In this document: positions 48,067 to 57,526 of the stretch, piece by piece
How positions within the stretch are numbered: position 1 is the first letter of the stretch
How the letters are laid out: each line of letters begins with the position of its first letter
Assembly (NCBI GenBank): GCA_008638415.1
Contig: VWVT01000004.1
Coordinates: 310,001-374,000, forward strand
Reading direction: 5' to 3'
Length of the DNA stretch: 64,000 bases
DNA from: Nocardiopsis sinuspersici
GTDB taxonomy: Bacteria; Actinomycetota; Actinomycetes; Streptosporangiales; Streptosporangiaceae
Translations under genes and position numbers: made by a program
Notes under the pieces: generated by a model
Seen by the model: the letters and a program-made list of their open reading frames with translations, nothing else
Told to the model about the DNA's origin: nothing
The model's database searches: none

Positions 48067-49317
48067 GTGTTCGGAATCCTGCGTCCCTGTCGGCACACAC
48101 TGTCCGACGGGCTGGCCGAGGAGTGGATGTCGCACATGTGCGGGCTGTGCCTGGCACTGCGCGACGACCACGGCCAGGCCTCCCGGATCGCCACCAACTA
48201 CGACGGGCTGGTGGTGTCGGTCCTGACCGCGGCCCAGTCCGAGGAGTGCGCCGGCACACGCCGGGCGGGCCGCTGCCCCCTGCGCGGCATGCGCGGGGCC
48301 GAGGTCGCCGACGGCTCCGGCGCCCATCTGGCGGCGTCGGTGTCGCTGATGCTGGCCTCGGCCAAGATCGCCGACCACATCGAGGACGGCGACGGCCCCT
48401 ACGCCCGCCGCGGCGTGCGCGCGCTCGCCGGGCGGGTGGCCGAGCGCTGGCGGCGCGAGGCCCGGGAGGCGGGCGCGGGGCTCGGGTTCGACGGAGCCGA
48501 GCTGGTCGCGGTGGTCGACCGGCAGCGGGAGGCCGAGCTGGCGGCGGGCCCGGGCACCGACGTCCTGACGGTGACCCGGCCGACCGAGGAGGCCACCGGT
48601 GAGGCGTTCGCGCACACCGCGGTCCTGGCGGGCCGCCCCGCCAACGTCGAACCGCTGCGCGAGGCGGGACGCCTGTTCGGCCGGGTCGCGCACCTGCTGG
48701 ACGCGGTCGAGGACCGCGAGGAGGACCGGGAGAGGAACGCCTGGAACCCGCTCACGGCCACCGGCACCGGGATCGGCCGGGCCCGCGAGCTGTGCGACGA
48801 CGCGGTCCTGGGCGTCCGGCCGGCGTTGGAGGAGGCCGAGTTCGCCGACGACCGCCTGGCCCGCGCGCTGCTGGTGGGGGAGCTGCACCGAGCCGTCGAG
48901 CGCGCCTTCGCCCACGGCGGGTATCCGAACCCGGGCCACCAACAGAACGAGCACTACCGGAATCACCCCCACCGCCCCCACCACCAGCAGCAGTTCCACC
49001 AGGAGCGACGGAACGGGGGCGGGAGCCACGATGCGCCGCACGGCGGCGGACACGGGGACGGCTCCGGTCCAGGCGGGAACGGAGGCAAGGGCAACTGCTG
49101 TGCCTCCTGTTCGTGCGACACCCCCGAACTCCGGAGTTCGCCCAAGCCGCGGGGCGTCCTGGCGGGCTGCGCGGCCGCGCTGTTCATGTGCTGCACCTGC
49201 CAGTTCTGCTGCCGCGACCCCCACCCGGGGCCGTGGACGGGTAGGCCGCGTGACGCCTGGTGCAACCTCTGCGAGTGCTGTAGCTGCTGCGAATGCTGTT
49301 CCTGCTGTGACTTCTGA
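48067..49317 (+). CDS. DUF5685 family protein with Cys-rich tail
   Basis: 416 residues from GTG 48067 with AGGAGG upstream. The N terminus FGILRPCRHTLSDGLAEEWMSHMCGLCLALRDDHG has the conserved cysteines of DUF5685, and a mostly helical body follows (residues about 40-280). The last 130 residues are unusual: a His/Gln/Gly-rich stretch, then many cysteines (CCASCSC, CCTCQFCC and a CEC-C-S-C-C run to the end). This suggests metal binding or lipidation at the membrane. The function is unknown. Confidence 0.75.
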   Translation: MFGILRPCRHTLSDGLAEEWMSHMCGLCLALRDDHGQASRIATNYDGLVVSVLTAAQSEECAGTRRAGRCPLRGMRGAEVADGSGAHLAASVSLMLASAKIADHIEDGDGPYARRGVRALAGRVAERWRREAREAGAGLGFDGAELVAVVDRQREAELAAGPGTDVLTVTRPTEEATGEAFAHTAVLAGRPANVEPLREAGRLFGRVAHLLDAVEDREEDRERNAWNPLTATGTGIGRARELCDDAVLGVRPALEEAEFADDRLARALLVGELHRAVERAFAHGGYPNPGHQQNEHYRNHPHRPHHQQQFHQERRNGGGSHDAPHGGGHGDGSGPGGNGGKGNCCASCSCDTPELRSSPKPRGVLAGCAAALFMCCTCQFCCRDPHPGPWTGRPRDAWCNLCECCSCCECCSCCDF

Positions 49318-49353
49318 GGGTCTCCCACGGAAGCGGCCCGAACGGACGATTCC

Positions 49354-50274
49354 CTACCCCGCCGCCGATCGTCCCCGAGGCGCCGCGAACCGTTCCGCGA
49401 GGGCCTGGACCTCGTCGTAGCCCGGAACGCCCTCGGGCAGGGGCAGTCCCGACGCCACCGCCTCGGCCGCGGCGAGGGCCCCGGCCAGGGCGGCGCGAAA
49501 GAGCAGCGAACCGCAGCTCACACGGCGCACACCCAACTCGGCGAGGACCCGCGGCGGGGGACCGGTGGGGGAGTGGAGGATGTTGAGCGGAACGCGCAGG
49601 GCACCGGACAGGGCGGCGATCTCCTCCTCGTCGCGCAGGCCGGGCACGAACACCCCGTCGGCACCGGCCTCCTCGTAGGCGGCGGCCCGGTCGGCCGTCT
49701 GCCCGGTGTGCCCGGGCAGCCACCACGTGTCGGTGCGGGCGTTGAGGAACAGCGACGGCGCCGCATCCCTCACCGCGCGGACGACCTCCTGCTGTCGCCC
49801 CACGTCGGCCAGCCCGCCGTCCGGGAGGCCGTCCTCCAGGTTGATCCCCGCGATCCCCGTCCGCTCCAGTTCGGCGGCCAGCGCGGCGACCTGTGCGGGC
49901 GACCCGCCGAAGCCTCCCTCGACGTCCACGCTGACCAGCACGTCCAGCCGGGACAGGCCGCGGGCCAGCCGCAGCGTCTCCTCGCGCGTGTGCCCCTGTC
50001 CGTCGGGAAGTCCGGCCGCCGCGGCCACCCCCAGGCTGGTGGTTCCCACCGCGCGGAACCCCGCCGCGGCCAGGGCGGCCGCCGACGCGTGGTCCCAGGC
50101 GTTGGGCAGGAGCAGTGGGTCGCCCTCCAGGTGCAGGGCGCGGAACCGCTCACCGGGGGCCGGCTCCTCCGGGGACCGGTCGGTCCGGGGGCGGCCCGGC
50201 GGGATGCGGCCGGAGTCGTGCCGGGCGGCGCGGACGCCGGTGTGCCCGCCTGCGCGTTCTGCTGGTGAGGTCAT
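49354..50274 (-). CDS. Isocitrate lyase/PEP mutase-family protein
   Basis: 306 residues of the ICL/PEPM superfamily. Visible elements are LLPNAWDHASAAALAAAGFRAVGTTS at the start of the barrel, VSVDVEGGFG, GINLEDG and NARTDTWW. The KKCGH loop of isocitrate lyase is absent, so it is closer to the PEP mutase/oxaloacetate hydrolase group. It probably cleaves or rearranges a C-C or C-P bond in a small acid; the substrate is unknown. It is convergent with the DUF5685 gene. Confidence 0.8.
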   Translation of the reverse strand: MTSPAERAGGHTGVRAARHDSGRIPPGRPRTDRSPEEPAPGERFRALHLEGDPLLLPNAWDHASAAALAAAGFRAVGTTSLGVAAAAGLPDGQGHTREETLRLARGLSRLDVLVSVDVEGGFGGSPAQVAALAAELERTGIAGINLEDGLPDGGLADVGRQQEVVRAVRDAAPSLFLNARTDTWWLPGHTGQTADRAAAYEEAGADGVFVPGLRDEEEIAALSGALRVPLNILHSPTGPPPRVLAELGVRRVSCGSLLFRAALAGALAAAEAVASGLPLPEGVPGYDEVQALAERFAAPRGRSAAG

Positions 50275-50903
50275 GGGGGGACGTTACGGCCGTGTCGCTT
50301 CGGTCCCCGCCGAAGTGACGCGGTCCGGACGGCCTCACCACGCACCCGCGGCCCGGTCGACGCGTTCGGCGGGGACCGCCGGGACCGGGCGAACGGAGCC
50401 CCGCCGCGGCTTCGGGCCGTCGCATCGGCTGACCGTAATCCTTTCCTTACGTGACCGTGAATCAGCTTATCGGGGCGCCCTTCATGAACAATTCACATCA
50501 CGACATGTCCCGATTTCATGGAATTCATTCACGGGGGAGTTCCTGGAGTCGGTGCGCCCGGCGCGGGTGAGTGCGGGTTTGTTCCTCCTGGTCAGGGTCC
50601 CGATAAGAGAACAGGAGGTGCCTGCGGGCGCGAGGACACTCCTCCTGGTGGTCGATAAGGACCAACGTAGTTATGGGACATGCATTCCTCTCCCGATTCC
50701 AATGGGAATCGTGATTATCTTGCACGTCCCGAATGGCCGGTCCTAGGGTTGTCAACGGTTTACGGAGCGCTGCCTGGGCGTCAACGGCCCTGGTCAGCCC
50801 ACGTATCCGAACAGGCGTGACCCCTTTTCCTCCCGATCCGCTCCGCGGAGTCCCCTCAGACCCGGCGGAGCGGGCACGCGACCACACAGGAGAGACCCGG
50901 CGG
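50275..50903. promoter_or_regulatory. Upstream region of the 2-methylisoborneol operon
   Basis: 629 bases without a convincing gene, partly A+T-rich (50430-50730). It contains the inverted repeat CGATTCC-AATG-GGAATCG at 50695-50712 and a TTGTCAA at about 50750. Regulatory sites for the operon are expected here, but none can be assigned firmly. Confidence 0.4.
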
Positions 50904-52307
50904 ATGTCGATCGATTCAGCTCCCGAGATACGAAGCGGCAAGCAACAGAGCCTGGGGACCGCCGCCGCGCGCAACCTGGCGACCACGACCAAGTCCGTTC
51001 CGCAGATGCAGGGGATCAGCTCCCGCTGGCTGACCAGGATGCTCCCGTGGGTGCACACCGACGGCGGCGCCTACCGGGTCAACCGGCGGCTGACCTACAC
51101 CATCGGCGACGGACGCATCGAGTTCTCGCAGACCGGTGCGCAGGTCCGGGTCATCCCCCAGGAGCTCGGCGAGCTGGCCCTGCTGCGCGGCTTCGACGAC
51201 GTGGACGTGCTGACGGCCCTGGCCGACCGCTTCGTCCAGCGCGACTTCGAGCCCGGCCAGGTGCTGGCGGAGGAGGGCACCTCGGCCGACCACCTGTACC
51301 TGCTGGCGCACGGACGTGTGCACAAGACCAGCAGCGGCCACTACGGCGACACCAACTGGCTGGGCGTACTGGCCGACGGCGACAAGTTCGGCGACCGCTA
51401 CCTGCTCGACGCCGAACCCCGGTGGGAGTTCACCGTCAAGGCCGCGACGGCGGGCACGCTGCTGGAGATGCCCCGGCGCGAGTTCATCGCGATCCTGGAC
51501 GACTCGCCCACCCTCCAGGCCCACGTCCAGGAGTACCTGTCCCTGCCCGAGCAGCGGCAGAACAAGCACGGCGAGGCCGAGATCGCCCTGTCGTCGGGCC
51601 ACGTCGGCGAGGCCGAACTCCCCGCCACCTTCGTCGACTACGACCTCAAACCGCGCGAGTACGAGCTGGACGTGGCCCAGACCGTGCTGCGGGTCCACAG
51701 CCGGGTCGCCGACCTCTACAACAAGCCGATGAACCAGACCGAGCAGCAGTTGCGACTGACCATCCAGGCCCTGCGCGAGCGCCAGGAGCACGAACTGGTC
51801 AACAACCGCGAGTTCGGCCTGCTGCACAACACCGAGTTCAAGCAGCGGATCCAGACCCACGAGGGGCCGCCCACGCCGGACGACCTGGACGACCTGCTGA
51901 GCATGCGCCGCAACACCCAGTACATGTTCGCGCACCCCAAGGCCATCGCGGCCTTCGGCAAGGAGTGCAACAAGCGGGGGCTGAACATCGGCACCGCGGA
52001 GGTCGGCGGCCACCACCTGCCCGCGTGGCGCGGCGTTCCGCTCCTGCCGTGCGGCAAGATCCCGGTCTCCGAGCACCAGACCTCGTCGATCATCGCGGTC
52101 CGCACCGGGGAGGACAACGAGGGCGTCATCGGCCTGTACCAGACCGGGCTGCCCGACGAGGTCGAGCCCGGCCTCAACGCGCGCTTCATGGGCATCGACG
52201 ACAGGGCCGTCATCTCCTACCTCGTCAGCACCTACTACTCCGCCGCGGTGCTCGTCCCCGACGCCGTCGGGATCCTGGAGAACGCCGAGGTCCACCCGCG
52301 TGGCTGA
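50904..52307 (+). CDS. Family 2B encapsulin shell protein with cyclic-nucleotide-binding domain
   Basis: 467 residues from ATG 50904 (AGGAGAG upstream). The N-terminal and C-terminal parts carry the HK97-like shell fold of family 2 encapsulins (the [18 protein letters not shown] region; [15 protein letters not shown]; the C-terminal [19 protein letters not shown] loop). Between them, roughly residues 90-200, is a cyclic-nucleotide-binding-like insert ([30 protein letters not shown]), the mark of subtype 2B. In actinomycetes these shells are encoded next to 2-methylisoborneol synthase and enclose it. The CNBD may let a ligand control the compartment. Confidence 0.9.
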   Translation: MSIDSAPEIRSGKQQSLGTAAARNLATTTKSVPQMQGISSRWLTRMLPWVHTDGGAYRVNRRLTYTIGDGRIEFSQTGAQVRVIPQELGELALLRGFDDVDVLTALADRFVQRDFEPGQVLAEEGTSADHLYLLAHGRVHKTSSGHYGDTNWLGVLADGDKFGDRYLLDAEPRWEFTVKAATAGTLLEMPRREFIAILDDSPTLQAHVQEYLSLPEQRQNKHGEAEIALSSGHVGEAELPATFVDYDLKPREYELDVAQTVLRVHSRVADLYNKPMNQTEQQLRLTIQALRERQEHELVNNREFGLLHNTEFKQRIQTHEGPPTPDDLDDLLSMRRNTQYMFAHPKAIAAFGKECNKRGLNIGTAEVGGHHLPAWRGVPLLPCGKIPVSEHQTSSIIAVRTGEDNEGVIGLYQTGLPDEVEPGLNARFMGIDDRAVISYLVSTYYSAAVLVPDAVGILENAEVHPRG

Positions 52308-52342
52308 GATCCGGGCACTGTCAGGGAAGGAGGTCTGAGACG

Positions 52343-53686
52343 GTGTCACCGCTGTCCACGACACCGGCCACCGCCGCCTCCCCGGAGGTGGTGGGCCTGG
52401 TGGAGGCCCTGCTCCGCGACCCGCGGCGCCCGGGGAGACGGGACCTGCTGGCGCCCGCGTCCGCACCGGCCCCGCGGACACCGCCCGCGCCCCGGCTGCC
52501 CGTCGGGCGCTCGGGGACCGGGACGTCGGCGCTCCGGCTCCGGCTGTCCTCGCCGCACCCGGCCGACCAGAGCCCGAGCACCGCCGCGGCGGGCATCGCA
52601 CCGGGTATCCCCGCCCATCCCGTGGGAGCACGCCTTCCCGGAGCTCCCGCGACCGGCGCCGCCCGCCCGCGAGGCGGCACGAAGCGTCCGGAGGACGACG
52701 GCTCGCCGGGGGAGCGGGGAGGGGGCGAACAGGTCCCGGCGCTGTACTGCCCGCCCGCCATGCGCGACGACCCCGCCCTGGGGGACGAGGTCGACGGCCG
52801 GCTGGTCGAGTGGGCCGCGGAGGTGGGTGTCTACCCCGGCCAGCTCGACCGCGTCCGCGCGGCCGGGTTCGGGCGCCTCATCATGCTCGCCCACCCCGAG
52901 ACCGACGACCCCGACCGGCTGCTGGCGGCGGCCAAGTGCGCCCTGGCCGAGTGGTCCGTGGACGACCACTACGTCGACGGCGAGGCGGAGGAGGCGCATC
53001 CGGAGCTGCTCGGACAGCGCCTGGCGATCGCGCACTCGGTCATCGACCAGGCCCACCTGCCGCGGCGCTACGCGCCCCAGTTGGAGGAGGTCGTCCGCGG
53101 GGACCCCGTGATGGTCGCCCTCCGCTCCAGCCTGGCCAACCTGGGCGCCTACGCCACGGCGGCGCAGGTGCGCAGGCTCCGCCACGAGCTGGCGATCATG
53201 TTCGTGGCCTACAACCAGGAGGCCGTCTGGCTGGCCACCGGGCACAGGCCGCCGGTGTGGGAGTTCCTCATGCACCGGCACGAGAACAGCTTCGTGCCGT
53301 GCATGGCGCTCATCGACCCGGTCGCCGGATACGAGCTCCCCTGGGCGGAGTTCGCCCAGCCGAGCGTGCGCCGCGTGTTCACCCTGGCGGGAAGCGCGAG
53401 CGTGATCGTGAACGACCTGTACTCGATGGGCAAGGAGGACGTCACCGACCTCAGCCTGCCCAGGCTGATCGCCTCGGAGGACGACTGCTCGCTGAGCGAG
53501 GCCGTCCAGCGCACCGTCGAGGTCCACGACGAGCTGATGCACGCCTTCGAGGCCGAGGCCGCCGCACTGGCGCTCAGCGGCTCACCGGAGCTGCGCCGCT
53601 TCCTGTGGGGCCTGTGGGCCTGGCTCGGCGGCAGCCGCGAATGGCACGCCCGCAGCCCCCGCTACCACGGCGCGAACGGCTCCTGA
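52343..53686 (+). CDS. 2-Methylisoborneol synthase (terpene cyclase)
   Basis: 447 residues from GTG 52343. The C-terminal class I cyclase has the metal-binding motif DDHYVD (Asp207-Asp208) and the NSE triad Asn357, Ser361, Glu365 in NDLYSMGKE. It converts 2-methylgeranyl diphosphate to the earthy odorant 2-methylisoborneol. The first 135 residues are Pro/Ala/Gly-rich and disordered; in this family that segment directs loading into the family 2B encapsulin encoded 35 bases upstream. The stop of the shell gene and this start are close enough for a shared transcript. Confidence 0.93.
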   Translation: MSPLSTTPATAASPEVVGLVEALLRDPRRPGRRDLLAPASAPAPRTPPAPRLPVGRSGTGTSALRLRLSSPHPADQSPSTAAAGIAPGIPAHPVGARLPGAPATGAARPRGGTKRPEDDGSPGERGGGEQVPALYCPPAMRDDPALGDEVDGRLVEWAAEVGVYPGQLDRVRAAGFGRLIMLAHPETDDPDRLLAAAKCALAEWSVDDHYVDGEAEEAHPELLGQRLAIAHSVIDQAHLPRRYAPQLEEVVRGDPVMVALRSSLANLGAYATAAQVRRLRHELAIMFVAYNQEAVWLATGHRPPVWEFLMHRHENSFVPCMALIDPVAGYELPWAEFAQPSVRRVFTLAGSASVIVNDLYSMGKEDVTDLSLPRLIASEDDCSLSEAVQRTVEVHDELMHAFEAEAAALALSGSPELRRFLWGLWAWLGGSREWHARSPRYHGANGS

Positions 53687-53799
53687 GCGGGGCGCGGTCC
53701 GCACGGCCCGCCCCGAACCGCCCGCCGCCCCGACGCGCCCCAACCCGCACTCCACCCGGCCCCGACCGGCCGGGACACCACGACAAGGAGCTCCCTCCC

Positions 53800-54654
53800 A
53801 TGACAGAGACCATGGCCCCCAGCGTCCTGCGCACCGCCTACCAGAAGTCCGTGGCGGCGTACTGGAACGCCGAGAAGGACCCCGTCAACATCCGCCTCGG
53901 CGACGTCGACGGCCTGTACCACCACCACTACGGGATCGGCGACTACGACCACTCCGTGCTCGAGGGCCCTGAGGAGACCCGCGACGAGCGCGTCATCCGG
54001 GAGATGCACCGCCTGGAGACCGCGCAGGCGAACCTGCTCCTGGACCACCTGGGGCCGATCTCGCCCGACGACCGGATCATGGACACCGGCTCGGGGCGGG
54101 GCGGCACCAGCTTCATGGCCCACCAGCGCTTCGGCTGCCACGTGGACGGGGTGACGATCTCCGAGCAGCAGGTCGCCTTCGCCAACGGGCAGGCCGAGGA
54201 GAGGGGTGTGGCCGACCGGGTGCGGTTCCACTTCCGCAACATGCTCGACACCGGTTTCGAGGCGGGCTCCCTGCGCGCCAGCTGGAACAACGAGTCCACC
54301 ATGTACGTGGACCTGTTCGACCTCTTCCGCGAGCACGCCCGCCTGCTGGAGTACGGCGGCCGCTACGTCACCATCACCGGCTGCTACAACGACGTCACCG
54401 GAGGCCGCTCCAAGGCCGTCAGCCGCATCGACGAGCACTACACCTGCAACATCCACCCCCGCAGCGCGTACTTCAGGGCGATGGCGGCCAACGGCCTCGT
54501 CCCGATCGAGGTCGTCGACCTCACCGAGAGCACGATCCCGTACTGGGAGCTGCGGGCGCGGTCCTCGGTGGCCACCGGGATCGAGGACCCCTTCCTCACC
54601 GCGTACCGGGAGGGAAGCTTCCACTACCTGCTCATCGCGGCCGACCGCGTCTGA
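53800..54654 (+). CDS. Geranyl diphosphate 2-C-methyltransferase
   Basis: 284 residues from ATG 53800 (AAGGAG upstream). The SAM-binding motif DTGSGRGGTSF begins at Asp95. The N-terminal YWNAEKDPVNIRLGDVDGLYHHHYGIGDYD is characteristic of GPP C-methyltransferase. It methylates C2 of geranyl diphosphate to supply the cyclase encoded just upstream, the first committed step to 2-methylisoborneol. The 113-base gap to the synthase gene has no terminator. Confidence 0.93.
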   Translation: MTETMAPSVLRTAYQKSVAAYWNAEKDPVNIRLGDVDGLYHHHYGIGDYDHSVLEGPEETRDERVIREMHRLETAQANLLLDHLGPISPDDRIMDTGSGRGGTSFMAHQRFGCHVDGVTISEQQVAFANGQAEERGVADRVRFHFRNMLDTGFEAGSLRASWNNESTMYVDLFDLFREHARLLEYGGRYVTITGCYNDVTGGRSKAVSRIDEHYTCNIHPRSAYFRAMAANGLVPIEVVDLTESTIPYWELRARSSVATGIEDPFLTAYREGSFHYLLIAADRV

Positions 54655-54731
54655 GCCGTCGCGCGGCGGCGTGGCCCCGCGCCGCCGCGACCCCGCATCC
54701 GCCGTCGAACGTTCGAACGTGGAGGACGTCC

Positions 54732-55349
54732 ATGCCCACCGGTCCAGCCGCCGACCACCGCTCCACCGCACCTTTGGCCGACCCGGAAGCCGCCTTCGCC
54801 CCCGGCCGCGCGCCGGTCATGCTCGAACTGGTCGACGAGGACGGGACGACGGTCGGCACCGCGGAGAAGATCTCCGCGCACCTGCCTCCCGGGAGGCTGC
54901 ACCGGGCCTTCTCGGTCTTCCTCTTCGACGACCGCGGCCGCCTGCTGCTCCAGCGCCGCGCCCTGGGCAAGTACCACTCTCCGGGGGTGTGGTCCAACAC
55001 CTGCTGCGGCCACCCGCACCCCGGGGAGCCGCCCTTCGTGGCCGCCGCCCGGCGCACCTGTGAGGAGCTGGGCACGGCCCCCGCGCTCATGCGTGAGGCC
55101 GGGACGGTGCGTTACAACCACCCGGACCCCGACTCCGGGCTGGTGGAGCAGGAGTACAACCACCTCTTCGTGGGCCTGGTGCGCGGCCGGCTCCGCCCCG
55201 ATCCGGACGAGGTCGCCGAGACCGCGTTCGCCGACTCCGCGGAACTGGAGCGCATGTGCGGGGACCTGCCGTTCTCGGCGTGGTTCCCCACGGTGGTCGA
55301 CGCAGTGCTGCCCGCGGTGCGCGAACTGACCGGGAGCCCCGAATGGTGA
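54732..55349 (+). CDS. idi: Isopentenyl-diphosphate delta-isomerase, type I
   Basis: 205 residues of the Nudix-fold type I IPP isomerase family. The catalytic cysteine is Cys92 in NTCCGHP and the catalytic glutamate Glu141 in QEYNHLF; AARRTCEELG is the Nudix helix. It interconverts IPP and DMAPP and so feeds geranyl diphosphate to the methyltransferase and cyclase. It lies 77 bases after the methyltransferase, completing a precursor-to-product operon. GGAGGAC precedes the ATG, and a 12-bp palindrome (TCGAACGTTCGA, 54705-54716) lies just upstream. Confidence 0.93.
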   Translation: MPTGPAADHRSTAPLADPEAAFAPGRAPVMLELVDEDGTTVGTAEKISAHLPPGRLHRAFSVFLFDDRGRLLLQRRALGKYHSPGVWSNTCCGHPHPGEPPFVAAARRTCEELGTAPALMREAGTVRYNHPDPDSGLVEQEYNHLFVGLVRGRLRPDPDEVAETAFADSAELERMCGDLPFSAWFPTVVDAVLPAVRELTGSPEW

Positions 55350-55465
55350 CTCCGCCCCCGCGGACGGTGCGTCCCGTGCGGTGACGGCGGTGCGGGGCGC
55401 CCGGCCGAAACGGGCGGCCCCGCACCGGGCGGTCGATGGGCTGGTCGGTCCTACCCGCCGTGGAC

Positions 55466-56560
55466 CTACACCGCGTAGCCGTACTGCTCGGGCCACGCGG
55501 GGCGCGCGCCCAGTTCGGCGGCGGCGCGGTGGGCCCAGTAGGGCTCGCGCAGCAGTTGGCGGCCGAGCATCACCGCGTCGGCGCGGCCCGAGGCGACGAT
55601 CTCCTCGGCCTGGCGGGGGTCGGTGACCAGACCGACGGCGGAGGTGGGGACACCGGCCTCCTGGCGGGCGCGCGCGGCGAAGGGCACCTGGTAGTCGGGG
55701 CCGACGGGGATCCGGGCGTCGTGGACCACGCCGCCGGTGGAGACGTCGAGCAGGTCCACGCCCCGGGCCTGCAACTCCTTGGCCAGGAGGACGGTGTCGT
55801 CACCGGTCCAGCCCCGGCGGGTGTCCCCGGCGTCCTCGCTCAGCCAGTCGGTGGCCGAGACGCGGAAGAACACGGGCAGGTCCTCGGGCCAGACCTCGCG
55901 CACGGCCTCCACGACCCGCAGCGGGAAGCGCGTGCGGTTCTCGAAGCCGCCGCCGTAGGCGTCGGTGCGGTGGTTGGCCGCGGGGGAGAGGAAGGAGTGG
56001 AGCAGGTAGCCGTGCGCCCCGTGCACCTCGGCGACCTGGAAGCCGGCGGCCAGGGCGCGCTCGGCCGAGGCGGCGAAGTCCGCCACCAGCTGGTCGATCT
56101 CCGCCTCGGTCAGCTCGTGGGGGGTCGACAGCCCGGAGAAGGCCTCGGCGCTGGGGGAGACCGTCTCCCAGCCGCCCTCGGCCCCGGTCAGGTGGCCGCC
56201 GCCGAGCCAGGGCCTGTTCGTGGAGGCCTTGCGCCCGGCGTGGGCGAGCTGGACGGCCGCGACGGATCCGTGGGAGCGGATGGCGGCGGTGACACGGGAG
56301 AAGGCCTCCTGCTGCTGGTCGTTCCACAGTCCCAGGTCCCAGGGGCTGATGCGCCCGTCGGGGCGCACCCCGGTGGCCTCGGCCATCACCAGTCCCGCGC
56401 CTCCGAGGGCCCGGTCGGCCAGGTGCGCGAGGTGGAAGTCGGTGGGAGCTCCGGCCTGATCCCCCTCCGAAGCGGCCGAGTACATGCACATCGGGGACAT
56501 CCACACGCGGTTGGGGATCGTCAGCGACCGCAGGGTCAACGGGGTGAACAAGGAGCTCAC
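55466..56560 (-). CDS. Old yellow enzyme-family NADH:flavin oxidoreductase (YqjM-like)
   Basis: 364 residues from GTG 56560 (AAGGA upstream). Family blocks are LFTPLTLRSLTIPNRVWMSPMCMYSA, VQLAHAGRKAS, VHGAHGYLLHSFLSP and YGGGFENRTRF. These are FMN- and substrate-binding elements of the YqjM/OYE group, with Cys in MSPMCMYS matching the YqjM flavin-tuning cysteine. It reduces activated C=C bonds with NAD(P)H. It is divergent from an ArsR-type regulator, the likely repressor. Confidence 0.88.
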   Translation of the reverse strand: MSSLFTPLTLRSLTIPNRVWMSPMCMYSAASEGDQAGAPTDFHLAHLADRALGGAGLVMAEATGVRPDGRISPWDLGLWNDQQQEAFSRVTAAIRSHGSVAAVQLAHAGRKASTNRPWLGGGHLTGAEGGWETVSPSAEAFSGLSTPHELTEAEIDQLVADFAASAERALAAGFQVAEVHGAHGYLLHSFLSPAANHRTDAYGGGFENRTRFPLRVVEAVREVWPEDLPVFFRVSATDWLSEDAGDTRRGWTGDDTVLLAKELQARGVDLLDVSTGGVVHDARIPVGPDYQVPFAARARQEAGVPTSAVGLVTDPRQAEEIVASGRADAVMLGRQLLREPYWAHRAAAELGARPAWPEQYGYAV

Positions 56561-56699
56561 GGTGCGTCCTTCGTCTCGGCGTCGTCGGTGGCGGCCGTGG
56601 GGCCGACGCTCGTACGATACATGTCGTACTACGAAGCTTGTCAAACTACGGCAATGCTCGTACTTTGTGATGTGAGCCGCGCCGACGAAGGGTCAGAGC
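56561..56699. promoter_or_regulatory. Divergent control region of the OYE and ArsR genes
   Basis: 139 bases, A+T-richer in the centre. TACGA-N6-TCGTA at 56613-56628 and further TACG/CGTA half-sites at 56627-56674 form a plausible ArsR operator cluster covering both start regions. Confidence 0.45.
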
Positions 56700-57026
56700 A
56701 TGTCCAGGAACAAGGCCGTGCCCGAGCGGCGGCTCCACCACCCCGACCGCGACGAGATCCGTCTGGAGTCGGTGCTGAGCGCGCTGTCCGACCCGATACG
56801 CCTGCGGATCGTGCGCGAGTTGGCGCGGGGCCACGACGACATGGCCTGTATCGCCTTCGACCTCCCGGTGAGCAAGTCCACCTCCACCCACCACTTCCGG
56901 GTGCTGCGCGAGGCCGGGGTGATCCGCCAGTACTACGAGGGGACCTCGCGCATGAGCCGACTGCGCGAGGACGACCTGGAGGCGAGGATGCCCGGTCTGC
57001 TCAGCGCGGTCCTGGGCGCCGAGTAG
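56700..57026 (+). CDS. ArsR-family winged-helix regulator
   Basis: 108 residues. The winged helix-turn-helix runs from VLSALSDPIRLRIVRELARG through LPVSKSTSTHHFRVLREAGVIR to YYEGTSRMSRLR. No metal-binding cysteine motif (ELCVCDL) is present, so it probably responds to an organic or redox signal. It lies divergent from the old yellow enzyme gene, which it likely represses. Confidence 0.88.
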   Translation: MSRNKAVPERRLHHPDRDEIRLESVLSALSDPIRLRIVRELARGHDDMACIAFDLPVSKSTSTHHFRVLREAGVIRQYYEGTSRMSRLREDDLEARMPGLLSAVLGAE

Positions 57027-57190
57027 GCCGTGGACGACCGGTGGGGTAGCCGGCCGCAAGCGGACGCGGGCGGCCCGAGGCATCCCGGGGCAGCCCCGGA
57101 ACGCCGGGGGCGGTCCCCGGGCGGTGGGGCCGCACCCGGCAGGGGGCGTCGGCGGCGTGGAGCCGCCGGTCGCGGGTGGGACCCGTGCCC

Positions 57191-57526
57191 TCAGGCGTCG
57201 CAGCTCCGGCAGCGGCGTGTGGCGACGCGTTCGGTGTTGCCGTGCGTGGCCCGGGCCGGGGATCCCGCGCTGAGACGGCGCCACAACCGAGGGTCGGGAT
57301 CGGTGATCCAGCCCCACAGCGGTGCCTTCACCTCGGACTCGGACTGGTGCAGGCAGCCGGGCCGGTGGGCCACGCCCCTCGGCGAGATGAGGATGGCCTT
57401 CCCCGGCAGGTGCGCGTCCCCCGTCGCGGCGCCGGCGCCCTGACCGCGGGTGCCCTGGCCGTCCCGGCCGAGCGAGCACGCGCATCCGCCGCCGACGGGG
57501 AGTTCACAGAAATCGCAGCGTTCCAT
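57191..57526 (-). CDS. Small zinc-ribbon-like hypothetical protein
   Basis: 111 residues from ATG 57526 (57535 is an alternative). Cysteines cluster at both ends: CDFCELPVGGGCAC at the N terminus and CRSC at the C terminus, with an internal GVAHRPGCLHQ. This suggests zinc binding. The family is not recognised. It converges on the ArsR gene. Confidence 0.55.
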   Translation of the reverse strand: MERCDFCELPVGGGCACSLGRDGQGTRGQGAGAATGDAHLPGKAILISPRGVAHRPGCLHQSESEVKAPLWGWITDPDPRLWRRLSAGSPARATHGNTERVATRRCRSCDA

